DNA of 64,000 nt from Acetobacteraceae bacterium (GCA_004843345.1 CP039460.1:1-64000), one strand, 5' to 3'; numbered from the stretch's first letter, positions 12,141 through 20,416 are shown. The notes: generated by a model not told the origin, from the letters alone. A program made the numbers and translations.

Positions 12141-13557
12141 AAAGGTTTTTTTCTTGGGGTAATAAGTTTTTGCAGTAAATTGCTATAAAAATTAATCCTA
12201 AAAGCCCTATAAATGAAAAGCCACTATGGAGTAACCAGAAGGTTGAAGCATCTATAGTCTCAATCAAACTAGCAAGTTTTCCAACAAGAATATTGCATAA
12301 GCAAATATGTAACCAAAAAACAGAAATCATAATTGTTGTAATTTTGGCAGGCGCTAACCTCGAGACTAATGAAAGTCCTATCATTGTACTCATAGCAAAA
12401 CCAAAATCATTAATTGTATGAAAGAGAACGCCCCACCACAAACTTACTTGATGTGGATTAGGATATTTAAAACTTGCATAAGCCAGAATAAGAGGGCCTA
12501 AACAAGCAATAAAAGTACCAATAAGAATTTTTCCCATATCACCAACAGGCTTATTATGTTTGTCGTAAAATTGCCAGAACCACAATACAATTACAGCAGT
12601 AACTGTTGAAATAAAGCCATCTAAAGAATAGAGATCGCTAACTTGAAATTTATACCAAAAAATTTGTATGGGCGCGTAAGCTTCTTTAGCCCATATTAAA
12701 TAACCATCATTTAACTCCATATTTGGTAAGGAGCAAACGGCAAATAAAAGCGTGATGAAAAGAATTAAAGTAATATGCTTCTTTTCAAGCACCGTCATTT
12801 TTACTTTGCTGTTCTTAGAAAGTTTTGTCCAAGAAATTGGGGGAGATGGAGGGAAATATTTTTGTCCCTTTACATAGGTAATGCATGCAAGAAGCATACT
12901 GGCAGCGCATAAAATAAAGGCACATTTCCAACTCGTTAGTGCAATCCTTCCTGTAATGAGCGGATAGAACATAACGGCCACTTGAATACCAATCGAATAA
13001 ATTTGATAGGCATCCGAACGTCGGCGATCTGTTTCAGAATATAAAGAACCAACTTGAGCTTTAAGACTACCAACAAAACCAACACCAACTAAAAAGATCA
13101 GAATGGACACTACAAACAAAGATGGTATTGCCAATAGCGCTAAGCCAAGAGATGAAAGTGCAATACCAAGAATTATTGTTAAGTTTCGACCAAGCAAATA
13201 GTCTGCAAGAAATGCACCTAATAGAGGCATCGCATAAATTATAGCGAGATAAAGCGCCATAATAGCACCAGACATCCCGACACCAATTAAACTTGGTGGA
13301 TGATATAAAGCATTACTTAGCCAAAGCAAAAAATTCCCACCATAAACACTTCCAATGGTGTTGGGATCTAAAAAGACTTCCTGAATATAAAGAATAAGAA
13401 TAGATTGCATGCCGTATGTCGCTGCAGCTATCCAAAATTCTGTTAGACTGGCAATCCAAAGACCAAAGGGCTGTCCCCATAAAGCTTTTTGAAGATGAGA
13501 TGAAAGTTGATCAGTTGTCGCTATAGGGGAAGGATCTTCTGGTATGAGTTCTGTCAT
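12139..13557 (-). CDS. POT/PTR2-family (peptide MFS) transporter with altered proton-coupling motif
   Basis: A 472-residue polytopic protein of about 12 transmembrane helices. It is recognisable as proton-dependent oligopeptide transporter family from its first helix (FGLWIASLTEFW then TYGMQSILILYI) and from GAFLADYLLGRN between helices 2 and 3. Classical members carry E-x-x-E-R in helix 1; here the aligned residues are E-F-W-I-A, so the second Glu and the Arg are gone. Substrate and coupling are therefore uncertain. It lies 53 bases downstream of alr on the same strand, with a perfect palindrome between them. D-alanine peptide or muropeptide uptake would fit the neighbour but is speculative. 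Confidence 0.78.
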   Translation of the reverse strand: MTELIPEDPSPIATTDQLSSHLQKALWGQPFGLWIASLTEFWIAAATYGMQSILILYIQEVFLDPNTIGSVYGGNFLLWLSNALYHPPSLIGVGMSGAIMALYLAIIYAMPLLGAFLADYLLGRNLTIILGIALSSLGLALLAIPSLFVVSILIFLVGVGFVGSLKAQVGSLYSETDRRRSDAYQIYSIGIQVAVMFYPLITGRIALTSWKCAFILCAASMLLACITYVKGQKYFPPSPPISWTKLSKNSKVKMTVLEKKHITLILFITLLFAVCSLPNMELNDGYLIWAKEAYAPIQIFWYKFQVSDLYSLDGFISTVTAVIVLWFWQFYDKHNKPVGDMGKILIGTFIACLGPLILAYASFKYPNPHQVSLWWGVLFHTINDFGFAMSTMIGLSLVSRLAPAKITTIMISVFWLHICLCNILVGKLASLIETIDASTFWLLHSGFSFIGLLGLIFIAIYCKNLLPQEKNL

Positions 13558-13588
13558 TAAAATACTACTTTAAATTTATTTGAAAATC

Positions 13589-13606
13589 GCATAATATATA
13601 TTATGC
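13589..13606. promoter_or_regulatory. Perfect 18-bp palindrome between alr and the transporter gene
   Basis: GCATAATATATATTATGC is fully self-complementary and sits 32 bases before the transporter start (minus strand) and 5 bases after the alr stop. It has no T-tract. It could be an operator for the transporter gene, or overlap a -10 element; the function is inferred from position only. Confidence 0.45.
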
Positions 13607-13610
13607 CAAG

Positions 13611-14714
13611 TCAGGAGAGATATTCTCTTGAAATTCTACTTCCAAGAGATGTTAGAACTTCATGTGGCGTTATTTCACATCTTTTGGCTAATGTTAAAAT
13701 ATCTTGATCTTCTCCAAGTAATTCTACAAAGTCACCAATCCTAACTGAATGTTTAGCATCCGTAATATCAATGATTATAGAATCCATGGACGTCTTTCCA
13801 ATTATTGGAAACGAATCTTTATGCTTTTGTAAAAAAATATCATGGTTACGATATCGAGATGATAAACAACAATCTGCGTAGCCTATACCAACAGTTGCGC
13901 TCATAGTCTTCCGATTTGCAACCCAGGAGCTTGAGTATCCAAAGGCTTTCCCTGAATCATATTCAGAAATTTGGAAAACGGGAGCTTTTATAGAAATAGC
14001 ATCTTTTAGAAAGGGATTTACATTGTCTTGGCTAATATTTGCATAGAGAGAAATACCAGGCCTAACAACATCCATCAAAAATTCTTTCCCGAGAAAAATA
14101 CCATCTGATGCGGCTATAGACTTGGCGATATTTGGGAAAAATGTATTTGAAAGCGCACTAAAATATTTGAGCTGTTCTTGATTTTTAGGATGAAATTTTT
14201 GATCCGCACAGGCTAAATGACTCATTATAAGAATTGGATTTATTTTTTTAAAAACTGGATTCTCTATCTCTTTGAAAGAGATGCCTAGTCGGCTCATACC
14301 AGAATCTATATGAATAGCACACGGTCTTCCCTTACCGACAGATCGCCATTCCTGCGCTTGGCATTCTGTATTTATGACGGGGATTAACTCAAGATCTGCA
14401 AGCTTTTCAGCCTCACCAGGGAGAAATCCATGCAGTACAAAAATTTTAATTTTTTTATGCGCTTGAAGTGCAATATACTCTCTTAAGGAGTACGCTTCTG
14501 AAGGTGTTGCAACAAAACAGCCCTCTATCTCATCGACCAAAGCAGATAAAACTTTTAATGCCCCTATCCCATAAGCGTTTGCTTTTAATACAGGCATACA
14601 GATTGACGGAGAGGCTATTTTTTTAAGGTAATTAAAGTTATCTCTAATTTGTTTTAGAGAAATAATGGCAACAGCATTCCCCAACGCATATCCTTTTAAA
14701 CAGGGGTTTCTCAT
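13611..14714 (-). CDS. alr: Alanine racemase
   Basis: PLP-dependent interconversion of L- and D-alanine for peptidoglycan. The 367-residue protein has the PLP lysine in VLKANAYGIG (Lys44), a FGYSSSW stretch aligning with the segment that carries the catalytic tyrosine, GIGYAD, and a substrate-site GKTSMDS in place of the usual GR(I/V)SMD. ATG at 14714 is used; the residues before AVAIISLKQIRDNF are lineage-specific. It is transcribed away from the sphingolipid genes and towards the POT-family transporter. Confidence 0.94.
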   Translation of the reverse strand: MRNPCLKGYALGNAVAIISLKQIRDNFNYLKKIASPSICMPVLKANAYGIGALKVLSALVDEIEGCFVATPSEAYSLREYIALQAHKKIKIFVLHGFLPGEAEKLADLELIPVINTECQAQEWRSVGKGRPCAIHIDSGMSRLGISFKEIENPVFKKINPILIMSHLACADQKFHPKNQEQLKYFSALSNTFFPNIAKSIAASDGIFLGKEFLMDVVRPGISLYANISQDNVNPFLKDAISIKAPVFQISEYDSGKAFGYSSSWVANRKTMSATVGIGYADCCLSSRYRNHDIFLQKHKDSFPIIGKTSMDSIIIDITDAKHSVRIGDFVELLGEDQDILTLAKRCEITPHEVLTSLGSRISREYLS

Positions 14715-14997
14715 TTTTAAATTGTCTCTAGCTAAAAACTTTTCTTTATTCCTACTTTATAATATCAATTATGTTTCTAAAAGGACTTTTACACCTAAGG
14801 TATCGAAAGCGTTCCGAGCTTTTTTCCCAATGATTATAGAATAAAAGCGAATTTGTTTTGTGATTGTGCTCGAACGTAGTATTTAGGAGTGAACTATGTT
14901 GTTATTCTAACATTATTATGTTAGGAATGCTTCTCGAATAATGATGCTTTTTCAAAATATTTTTCACCATACCCCCTTATTTGCTTAAGGGGGCTTC
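14715..14997 (+). promoter_or_regulatory. Structured leader/intergenic region before the sphingolipid operon
   Basis: This 283-base gap between divergent alr and the acyl-AMP ligase is the longest in the window and holds no convincing gene. Visible structure: a hairpin at 14904-14928 (CTAACAT 14907-14913 with ATGTTAG 14918-14924, extended by ATT/AAT around a bulged G), and a GC-rich hairpin at 14972-14993. A weak promoter-like pair TTGTGA (14858-14863) and TATTTA (14880-14885) with 16-base spacing faces the ligase. A four-codon ORF (start 14896) follows an AGGAG at 14885-14889, like a minimal leader peptide. All functions are inferred. Confidence 0.4.
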
Positions 14998-15040
14998 TTG
15001 GAGCCTCGTCAACGCTTGCCTGAAGAAACTAGCCCCCTTA
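14972..15040 (+). promoter_or_regulatory. Mutually exclusive hairpins over the acyl-AMP ligase start
   Basis: Element A CCCCCTTA (14972-14979), element B TAAGGGGGCT (14986-14995) and element C AGCCCCCTTA (15031-15040). B pairs with A over 8 bp with a 6-base loop, or with C over 10 bp. B also resembles a Shine-Dalgarno sequence (TAAGGAGG with one change) and C ends on the A of an in-frame ATG at 15040. The arrangement resembles a translational switch; no ligand or protein is evident. Confidence 0.45.
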
Positions 15041-16776
15041 TGAATCCTATTACATTAACACCTACCGTTTCAGGTCTTCCTCCTCTTTATGGAGAGTTTG
15101 CTACCCTTCCAGATGCTTTAGATTATGCTGCTCAAGGAAGAACTGGTTTTAATTTTTACTCTGGGCGCGGTGAACTGATTGAATCTTTGCCATATTCACA
15201 ATTACGTGAAGAGGCTTTAAGGATTGCAAAAATTCTAATTTCTATTGGGATGAAGCGTGGTGATCGCCTTGCGCTAGTTGCAGAAAATGACGGCAATTTT
15301 GCGCGTATCTTTTTTGCCTGCCAATATGCAGGTATTGTTCCTGTTCCTCTGCCTTTACCAGTCGCTTTTGGTGGCAGAGAGAGTTATATTTTGACAACTA
15401 GAGGGATGATTTCCAGTTGTGAGGCAAAGGCGGTCGTCATTCCTGATATTATAGGTAGTTGGGAAGGTGAAATACTTGAAGGTTTAGATCTTCGGTTTGG
15501 TGGTTCTCCTGATAAACTTTTTGAGAATTCTCCGTCTGAAGATATTGATTTACCAAAAGTTTCCTCTGAAGATCTTTCTTATATTCAATTTTCCTCTGGA
15601 AGTACGCGCTTTCCTATGGGGGCCTCAATTACGCAGAAATCTGCGCTTGCAAATACGCATGCAATTTCTTGCTATGGTCTTGAGGGAATTACTGGAGATC
15701 GTGCCATTTCATGGCTTCCTTTGTATCATGATATGGGGTTGGTTGGGTTCTTTCTAACCCCTATTTGTTCACAGATTTCTGTGGATTTTTTACCGACACG
15801 AGAGTTTGCGCGTCGGCCGCATATTTGGTTGAAGTTGATTTCGGAAAATCGCTCTACGATTTCTTACAGTCCTTCTTTCGGATTTGATCTTTGCGCAAGA
15901 CGTGGTGTTCGCGAAGAGCTGGATTTGTCAAGCTGGCGCGTCGCTGGTATTGGCGGAGACATGGTTCGTCCAGAGGTTTTGAGGGCTTTTGCGGAGACCT
16001 TTTCTGAGTGTGGCTTTGACAAGGGGGCGCTTGTCCCTAGCTATGGAATGGCTGAAACGACATTGGCTCTTACTTTTGCCCCTCTAGGCCGTGGGATGCA
16101 GACCGATATTATTGATCTGAATGAGTTGGAAAATAATAATATTGCTAAGCCTGTAAGCTCTGAAGGATGTGCGCGTAGTCGTGAATTTGTTCTGTGTGGT
16201 TACCCACTTCCTAAGCATGAGCTGCAGGTTCGGAGAGAAGATGGTCGGGTGTTACCCGAGCGTTCCGTTGGGCGAATTTTTGCACGTGGCCTAAGTGTGA
16301 TGCGCGGTTATTTTAATCGTCCAGAAGAAAGTAAAGCTGTATTTGACAAAAATGGCTGGCTGGATACAGGGGATCTTGGTTATTTTCTGAATGGGCAGAT
16401 TGTTATTACAGGAAGAGCAAAGGATCTTATTATTACGAATGGTCGAAATGTATGGCCACAAGATCTTGAATGGAGTGTTGAGCATGCGATTTCAGGGGTA
16501 AGATCTCGGGATGTTGCTGTGTTTTCTGTGACAACTGATTCTGGAGAGGATATTGTTACCGCAATGGTTCATTGTCGTCTTCAAGAAAAGGAAGCTCAAG
16601 AAAACTTACGCTCTGAGATTATTGCCCTCTTTCGTCGATTGCATGGTGTGGATGCGAAAGTGGTTTTGGTTCCTCCGAGAACCCTTCCGCAGACATCCTC
16701 TGGAAAGTTAAGTCGAGCGAAAGCAAAAGCTTTATTGGTTTCTAAAAAAGTTTCCGATATTTCTGAAGACAACTAG
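14998..16776 (+). CDS. Fatty-acyl-AMP ligase of the sphingolipid pathway
   Basis: Predicted to adenylate a fatty acid and load it onto the dedicated ACP encoded next, providing acyl-ACP for serine palmitoyltransferase. It shows the adenylate-forming motifs: FSSGSTRFPMG (about 198-208), YGMAETTLAL, the hinge WLDTGDLGYF, GRAKDLII, and the C-terminal catalytic lysine in TSSGKLS (Lys570). Length 592 fits FAAL-type enzymes. The start is ambiguous. TTG 14998 lies 4 bases after a Shine-Dalgarno-like TAAGGGGG, while ATG 15040 (MNPITLTP) is a better codon but lacks a good site. The family also includes CoA-forming ligases; the ACP neighbour favours ACP loading. Confidence 0.87.
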   Translation: MEPRQRLPEETSPLMNPITLTPTVSGLPPLYGEFATLPDALDYAAQGRTGFNFYSGRGELIESLPYSQLREEALRIAKILISIGMKRGDRLALVAENDGNFARIFFACQYAGIVPVPLPLPVAFGGRESYILTTRGMISSCEAKAVVIPDIIGSWEGEILEGLDLRFGGSPDKLFENSPSEDIDLPKVSSEDLSYIQFSSGSTRFPMGASITQKSALANTHAISCYGLEGITGDRAISWLPLYHDMGLVGFFLTPICSQISVDFLPTREFARRPHIWLKLISENRSTISYSPSFGFDLCARRGVREELDLSSWRVAGIGGDMVRPEVLRAFAETFSECGFDKGALVPSYGMAETTLALTFAPLGRGMQTDIIDLNELENNNIAKPVSSEGCARSREFVLCGYPLPKHELQVRREDGRVLPERSVGRIFARGLSVMRGYFNRPEESKAVFDKNGWLDTGDLGYFLNGQIVITGRAKDLIITNGRNVWPQDLEWSVEHAISGVRSRDVAVFSVTTDSGEDIVTAMVHCRLQEKEAQENLRSEIIALFRRLHGVDAKVVLVPPRTLPQTSSGKLSRAKAKALLVSKKVSDISEDN

Positions 16777-16859
16777 ATTCACTTGTTTTTAACAACAGAT
16801 TTTATCTATTTGAATAGTTGGATTTTTATTCAGCGATATAACAAAAGGCACTAGAGATT

Positions 16860-17114
16860 ATGTACGAAACTATGAGTCAAATGTCAGAACTCATTATCCA
16901 GAAGTTACTTCAGAACCCAAAAGTTCCACGTGACATTACTGGAGAAAGTCGAATTGTTGAAGATTTAGCTTTTGATAGTCTTGCTGTAATGAATTTTGTT
17001 ATGGAACTCGAAGATGAATTAAATGTTTCTCTTCCTCTTGATTACTTAGCTGACGTTAGAACGATTAACGATTTAGCTGAATGCCTTCTCAAGCTTCAGG
17101 CGGACAAAGAATGA
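16860..17114 (+). CDS. Acyl carrier protein dedicated to sphingolipid synthesis
   Basis: An 84-residue acidic carrier with phosphopantetheine serine Ser40 in FDSLAVMNF. It differs clearly from the housekeeping AcpP at 25252-25494, which has ADSLDTVEL. Its stop overlaps the ATG of the serine palmitoyltransferase gene in an ATGA, so the two are translationally coupled. By analogy with the acp-spt clusters of other alphaproteobacteria it should present the acyl chain to the transferase. An 83-base gap separates it from the ligase gene. Confidence 0.9.
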   Translation: MYETMSQMSELIIQKLLQNPKVPRDITGESRIVEDLAFDSLAVMNFVMELEDELNVSLPLDYLADVRTINDLAECLLKLQADKE

Positions 17115-18313
17115 AAGATATTTTTGCCAAATATGCTCCGCTTGCAGCTGAAGCACGTTTACTCCTTAGTAATAACCGGCAAAATCCTTTTAATGTTGTT
17201 ATTGAAGAAGCTATTTCTCCAACACGTGCTATTATCAAGGGAAAAGAGACCCTTTTGTTTGGTACAAATAACTATTTGGGATTGAGTCACTCTACAGCGG
17301 CTAAAAATGCAGCAATTGAAGTTATTAAGAAACATGGTGTTGGGACAACAGGCTCTCGTATAGCGAATGGAACTTTGTCTTTACATCAGAATCTTGAAAA
17401 GACATTTGCCGAAGCTTTTGGGAAAAAACACGCTGTTGTATTTTCTGGAGGATATCTTGCCAATCTTGGAGTTATTTCTGGTCTGGCAGATAAAAATGAC
17501 ATTATCCTTCTTGACGCAGATAGTCACGCCAGCATTTATGATGGAGCTCGCCTCTCTGGCGCGCAAGTGCTTCGTTTTCGTCACAATAAACCAGAAGATT
17601 TAGAACGTCGTTTAAAGCTCTTAAAAGACCATCAAGGGAGTATTCTTATCATTGTTGAAGGTGTCTATTCCATGACAGGAAATATGGCTCCTTTAAAAGA
17701 ATTTGTTAGAATTAAAAAAGAATATGGTGCGGCTCTTCTAGTAGATGAAGCTCATTCTTTTGGTGTTTATGGATCGCAAGGGCTTGGTGTTGCAGAGCTT
17801 CAAGGTGTTTTAGATGATGTGGATTTCATTGTTGGAACTTTTTCTAAAGCCATTGGCACCATGGGAGGTTTCTGCATAAGTAATAGAGAAGAAATTGAAC
17901 TTATAAGAGTAACGTCTCGCCCTTATATGTTTACGGTTTCCCCATCTCCTGAAATTATCGGAGCAACTTTAGCGAATCTAAAAGAGATACAAGCGCATCC
18001 TGAATGGAGAGAAAACATTCAAAAAAATGCAAAACGCTTGAATGCTGGTCTTAGAGCTATTGGTTTTTCTCCTAATGAAAACATATCTGCGATTATTGGT
18101 GTGCCTGTTGGTGAAACACCTAGAGCTATGCTTTTTTGGGAAAAACTTCTCAAAAAGGGTGTATATGTGAATTTATCTCTTCCACCAGCAACACCGGATA
18201 ATAATGGTCTGCTACGTATGTCGGTGACCGCTCCGCATACAGCGGAAGAGATTGATCAAGCGCTTACCATCTTTAAAGAGGTAAAAGAAGAAATGGAAGT
18301 TTTTGATATCTAA
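17111..18313 (+). CDS. spt: Serine palmitoyltransferase
   Basis: PLP enzyme condensing L-serine with a C16 acyl thioester to 3-ketosphinganine, the first step of sphingolipid synthesis. The 400-residue alpha-oxoamine synthase has NNYLGL, DSHASIYDGA, VDEAHSFGVYG and the PLP lysine in GTFSKAIGTMGGF (Lys246). That last motif is much closer to Sphingomonas-type SPT than to KBL or AONS. ATG 17111 overlaps the ACP stop and replaces a longer open frame from 17081. Neighbouring ligase, ACP, lipid kinase and hydroxylase genes support SPT over the paralogues. Confidence 0.93.
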   Translation: MKDIFAKYAPLAAEARLLLSNNRQNPFNVVIEEAISPTRAIIKGKETLLFGTNNYLGLSHSTAAKNAAIEVIKKHGVGTTGSRIANGTLSLHQNLEKTFAEAFGKKHAVVFSGGYLANLGVISGLADKNDIILLDADSHASIYDGARLSGAQVLRFRHNKPEDLERRLKLLKDHQGSILIIVEGVYSMTGNMAPLKEFVRIKKEYGAALLVDEAHSFGVYGSQGLGVAELQGVLDDVDFIVGTFSKAIGTMGGFCISNREEIELIRVTSRPYMFTVSPSPEIIGATLANLKEIQAHPEWRENIQKNAKRLNAGLRAIGFSPNENISAIIGVPVGETPRAMLFWEKLLKKGVYVNLSLPPATPDNNGLLRMSVTAPHTAEEIDQALTIFKEVKEEMEVFDI

Positions 18314-18326
18314 GAGATATCAAAAA
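18300..18326. terminator. Symmetric hairpin between convergent spt and TAM41-like genes
   Basis: TTTTTGATATC (18300-18310) pairs perfectly with GATATCAAAAA (18316-18326), 11 bp around a 5-base loop, and includes the stop regions of both convergent genes. The stem is AT-rich and no long T-tract follows, so bidirectional termination is plausible but not certain. Confidence 0.5.
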
Positions 18327-19252
18327 CTCCTTTTAAAAATGAGAGAAAATACTATTTTTAGAACGGTTATAATAAGTTCTATTATTGGGTATTTTCTTTC
18401 ATAAGCAGAGAGCTTTATTGAGATTCCTGTGTGACGCCTTACTTTCCAACGAATATAATCTGCTCCGCCATTAAAACTCATCCCAGCTTTTAATAAACGT
18501 AAGGCATTTTGGATTTTCCCCCAAAGTCTTATGATACGCCATCTTCTAAGAAATAAATTTCTTTGAGAATCTATTCGAGGATAGAAAACGTCATTTTTTT
18601 GCTCGAATGGCAGTGAGCAGTCTTTCCAAGCTATTGGTAAATATTCTTGATAGCGTTTGATATTCCTTTCTATTAGTGAAGAGATACGGTCTTTACTTTC
18701 TACCCTAATTTCTGTTTTGAAAGTATTGGTGTAAAGATCTCTTAGATAATCATCCACTTTTCCACAGGTCTTCCCTAGTGCAGCGCTCCAAAGGGAAGCC
18801 GTATATATAGAGTTGCAAATCTGACTATTTAAAAGATGCTCAGAACGTTCATCTCTAACCCATGCCAAATATACAGGCTGAGAAAAACGAGCCCAGATTG
18901 TGGTATCTAAACTCTTTACCTGTGTTCTTTTTTGAAGTTGGGCTAATGTCATACAGGCTACTTTTGCACGACTATTCCCATGCTTCATAAAGTAAATATT
19001 TGGGGGAAGAAAAATATTCCCCAAAAAAAGTAATTTATTTTGCTGAAAATCTTTTAAAGATTCTAAAATCAGATAAAAATCCATTAGCCCATCAGGATCT
19101 AATTTACTGATTTGTGATCCGTAAAAAATAATACCGATTGGTGGTTTTTTACATTTATTTGCAATCTCTTGTGCGAATAAATTCACTCTAAGAGGAATGG
19201 TCTTTTTTGTCTCTAGTGCGACTTTATTATAAAGTTCTATCTGGTTGGTCAT
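18320..19252 (-). CDS. TAM41/Mmp37-like cytidylyltransferase family protein
   Basis: A 310-residue protein whose pattern matches mitochondrial TAM41 (CTP:phosphatidate cytidylyltransferase). It has nucleotidyltransferase YGSQ (Gly45, Ser46), then LMDFYLIL aligning with the family's (M/L)(L/I)DF segment (Asp58). PPNIYFM, a TTIWARFSQPV stretch like LYIAGRLQKPV, and DLYTNTFKTEIRVE in the place of the SYxGDxRM region follow. The C-terminal ~20 residues are hydrophobic and basic, suggesting membrane contact. Its start overlaps the lipid-kinase stop (TAATG), so the two are coupled. In this locus I infer a role in converting a phosphorylated sphingolipid to a CDP-linked form; CDP-diacylglycerol synthesis is the alternative. 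Confidence 0.68.
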   Translation of the reverse strand: MTNQIELYNKVALETKKTIPLRVNLFAQEIANKCKKPPIGIIFYGSQISKLDPDGLMDFYLILESLKDFQQNKLLFLGNIFLPPNIYFMKHGNSRAKVACMTLAQLQKRTQVKSLDTTIWARFSQPVYLAWVRDERSEHLLNSQICNSIYTASLWSAALGKTCGKVDDYLRDLYTNTFKTEIRVESKDRISSLIERNIKRYQEYLPIAWKDCSLPFEQKNDVFYPRIDSQRNLFLRRWRIIRLWGKIQNALRLLKAGMSFNGGADYIRWKVRRHTGISIKLSAYERKYPIIELIITVLKIVFSLIFKRSF

Positions 19253-20223
19253 TATACAAGAAACTCAAATTGGGGGCCTAACTCTAATTTTACAAAGCCA
19301 CTTTTAGAAGGAGGATAAAATTCACCATCTAAAATAAATGGAGCATGCAATTCAGCCAAAACTTCAGACGTTTGACCACTTTGATAATCTTGATTTTCTT
19401 TAATCCAAGGTAAAATATTTCGCGTAATCAAGGAGATAAGAAGTGTTAATAGTGCCTTTGGAAAAGATTTAGGAAAAGAAGAGACTCTTAAAAAATGAAA
19501 TCCTATTTTCCCAGAACAATCATTCCAGAAAGGCCATAAGTGATATGGAAGTTTATGAAGTGATGTGACAAGCGTAAAAAATATCTCTTTTGAAAAAGCA
19601 TCATAAGGTTTATTCAGCCACGGCATTCTTACACCTCTGTACCAAATTGACCGCTCTTTTTTCGTGAAAATTACTTGAAAAGATCCTTTTAGCAATATCC
19701 CTAAAATAGCTAGTCGATGTGGTGCTAAATCCTCCATTTTTCCTCGACTCGAATTTATGGCCTTTTCATAGCTACCAGCTCCGCCAAACATCCCTAACAC
19801 CTTAGAACGATTTGTTCCTGGGAAAGAAAGAGCGATCGAATGCCGAAAAACAGATACCTGTGTTATATTTTTATTTACAATATCTAATAGATACGCCGCA
19901 TCTCTTCGCAATGAACCAATATCGAAAGCAATTAAATTTGTATTTCCAGAAGGTAGTAATGTGATTTTTGGGAATTCATTTTCTGGGTATGTCTGACTTA
20001 TGGCACCTAAAATTCGAGAAAGCGTACCATCTCCAGAACTAACAATAATATGTCTCACATTTTTTTTATAAAAATTTTTAAAAATGAGCTCTAAATTTAC
20101 GCCTGGTTTCGAGAGGATAAACAACTCTTTATCGAAGAGGGTTTTTGCAAGGGAAATAAGAAAATTATCTTCCTTTGCATTCTTTAGCGACTCTGGCGTA
20201 TAAATAAAAGCAGGGTTATTCAT
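19252..20223 (-). CDS. Diacylglycerol/sphingolipid kinase family protein (candidate ceramide kinase)
   Basis: DAGK-catalytic-domain lipid kinase with the nucleotide loop SSGDGTLSR (GDGT at about residues 64-67) and LPSGNTNLIA (about 90-96). The product from ATG 20223 is 323 residues. The frame is open to a TTG at 20316, but that would translate the inverted repeat at 20278-20306. The family phosphorylates diacylglycerol, sphingosine or ceramide. Its place between spt and a hydroxylase gene, coupled to a TAM41-like gene, points to ceramide or a sphingoid base, by analogy with bacterial ceramide kinase. The Asp and Glu at the C-terminus (LDGEFY) match the family's ending. Confidence 0.82.
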   Translation of the reverse strand: MNNPAFIYTPESLKNAKEDNFLISLAKTLFDKELFILSKPGVNLELIFKNFYKKNVRHIIVSSGDGTLSRILGAISQTYPENEFPKITLLPSGNTNLIAFDIGSLRRDAAYLLDIVNKNITQVSVFRHSIALSFPGTNRSKVLGMFGGAGSYEKAINSSRGKMEDLAPHRLAILGILLKGSFQVIFTKKERSIWYRGVRMPWLNKPYDAFSKEIFFTLVTSLHKLPYHLWPFWNDCSGKIGFHFLRVSSFPKSFPKALLTLLISLITRNILPWIKENQDYQSGQTSEVLAELHAPFILDGEFYPPSKSGFVKLELGPQFEFLV

Positions 20224-20277
20224 AAAAAATGAAATTCCTTTAATGAGAATATCACTTGCTATAATTTTATATATGCA

Positions 20278-20306
20278 AGACTTCCTTGTCGTTTTAAAGG
20301 AAGTCT
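20278..20306. promoter_or_regulatory. Inverted repeat in the divergent kinase/hydroxylase promoter region
   Basis: AGACTTCCTT (20278-20287) and AAGGAAGTCT (20297-20306) form a perfect 10-bp repeat with a 9-base spacer. It lies between the divergent lipid kinase (ATG 20223) and hydroxylase (ATG 20417). No T-tract flanks it on either strand, so an operator is more likely than a terminator. If the kinase began at TTG 20316 this would be coding sequence. Confidence 0.45.
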
Positions 20307-20416
20307 CTATGAGCAAGCAACAAGATTATTTACTTTTTAAAATCTCCCTTTTGTTTTAGGGTGTCCGAAAGAGATTTTATTTTACTTTTAGATCAATAAA
20401 TTCAAGGATCTATAAA

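Noticed and set aside
14803-14826. Rho-independent terminator (AAAGC/GCTTT with T-run) in the alr-ligase gap
   Set aside because: Only a 5-bp stem, with no gene on the plus strand upstream to terminate.
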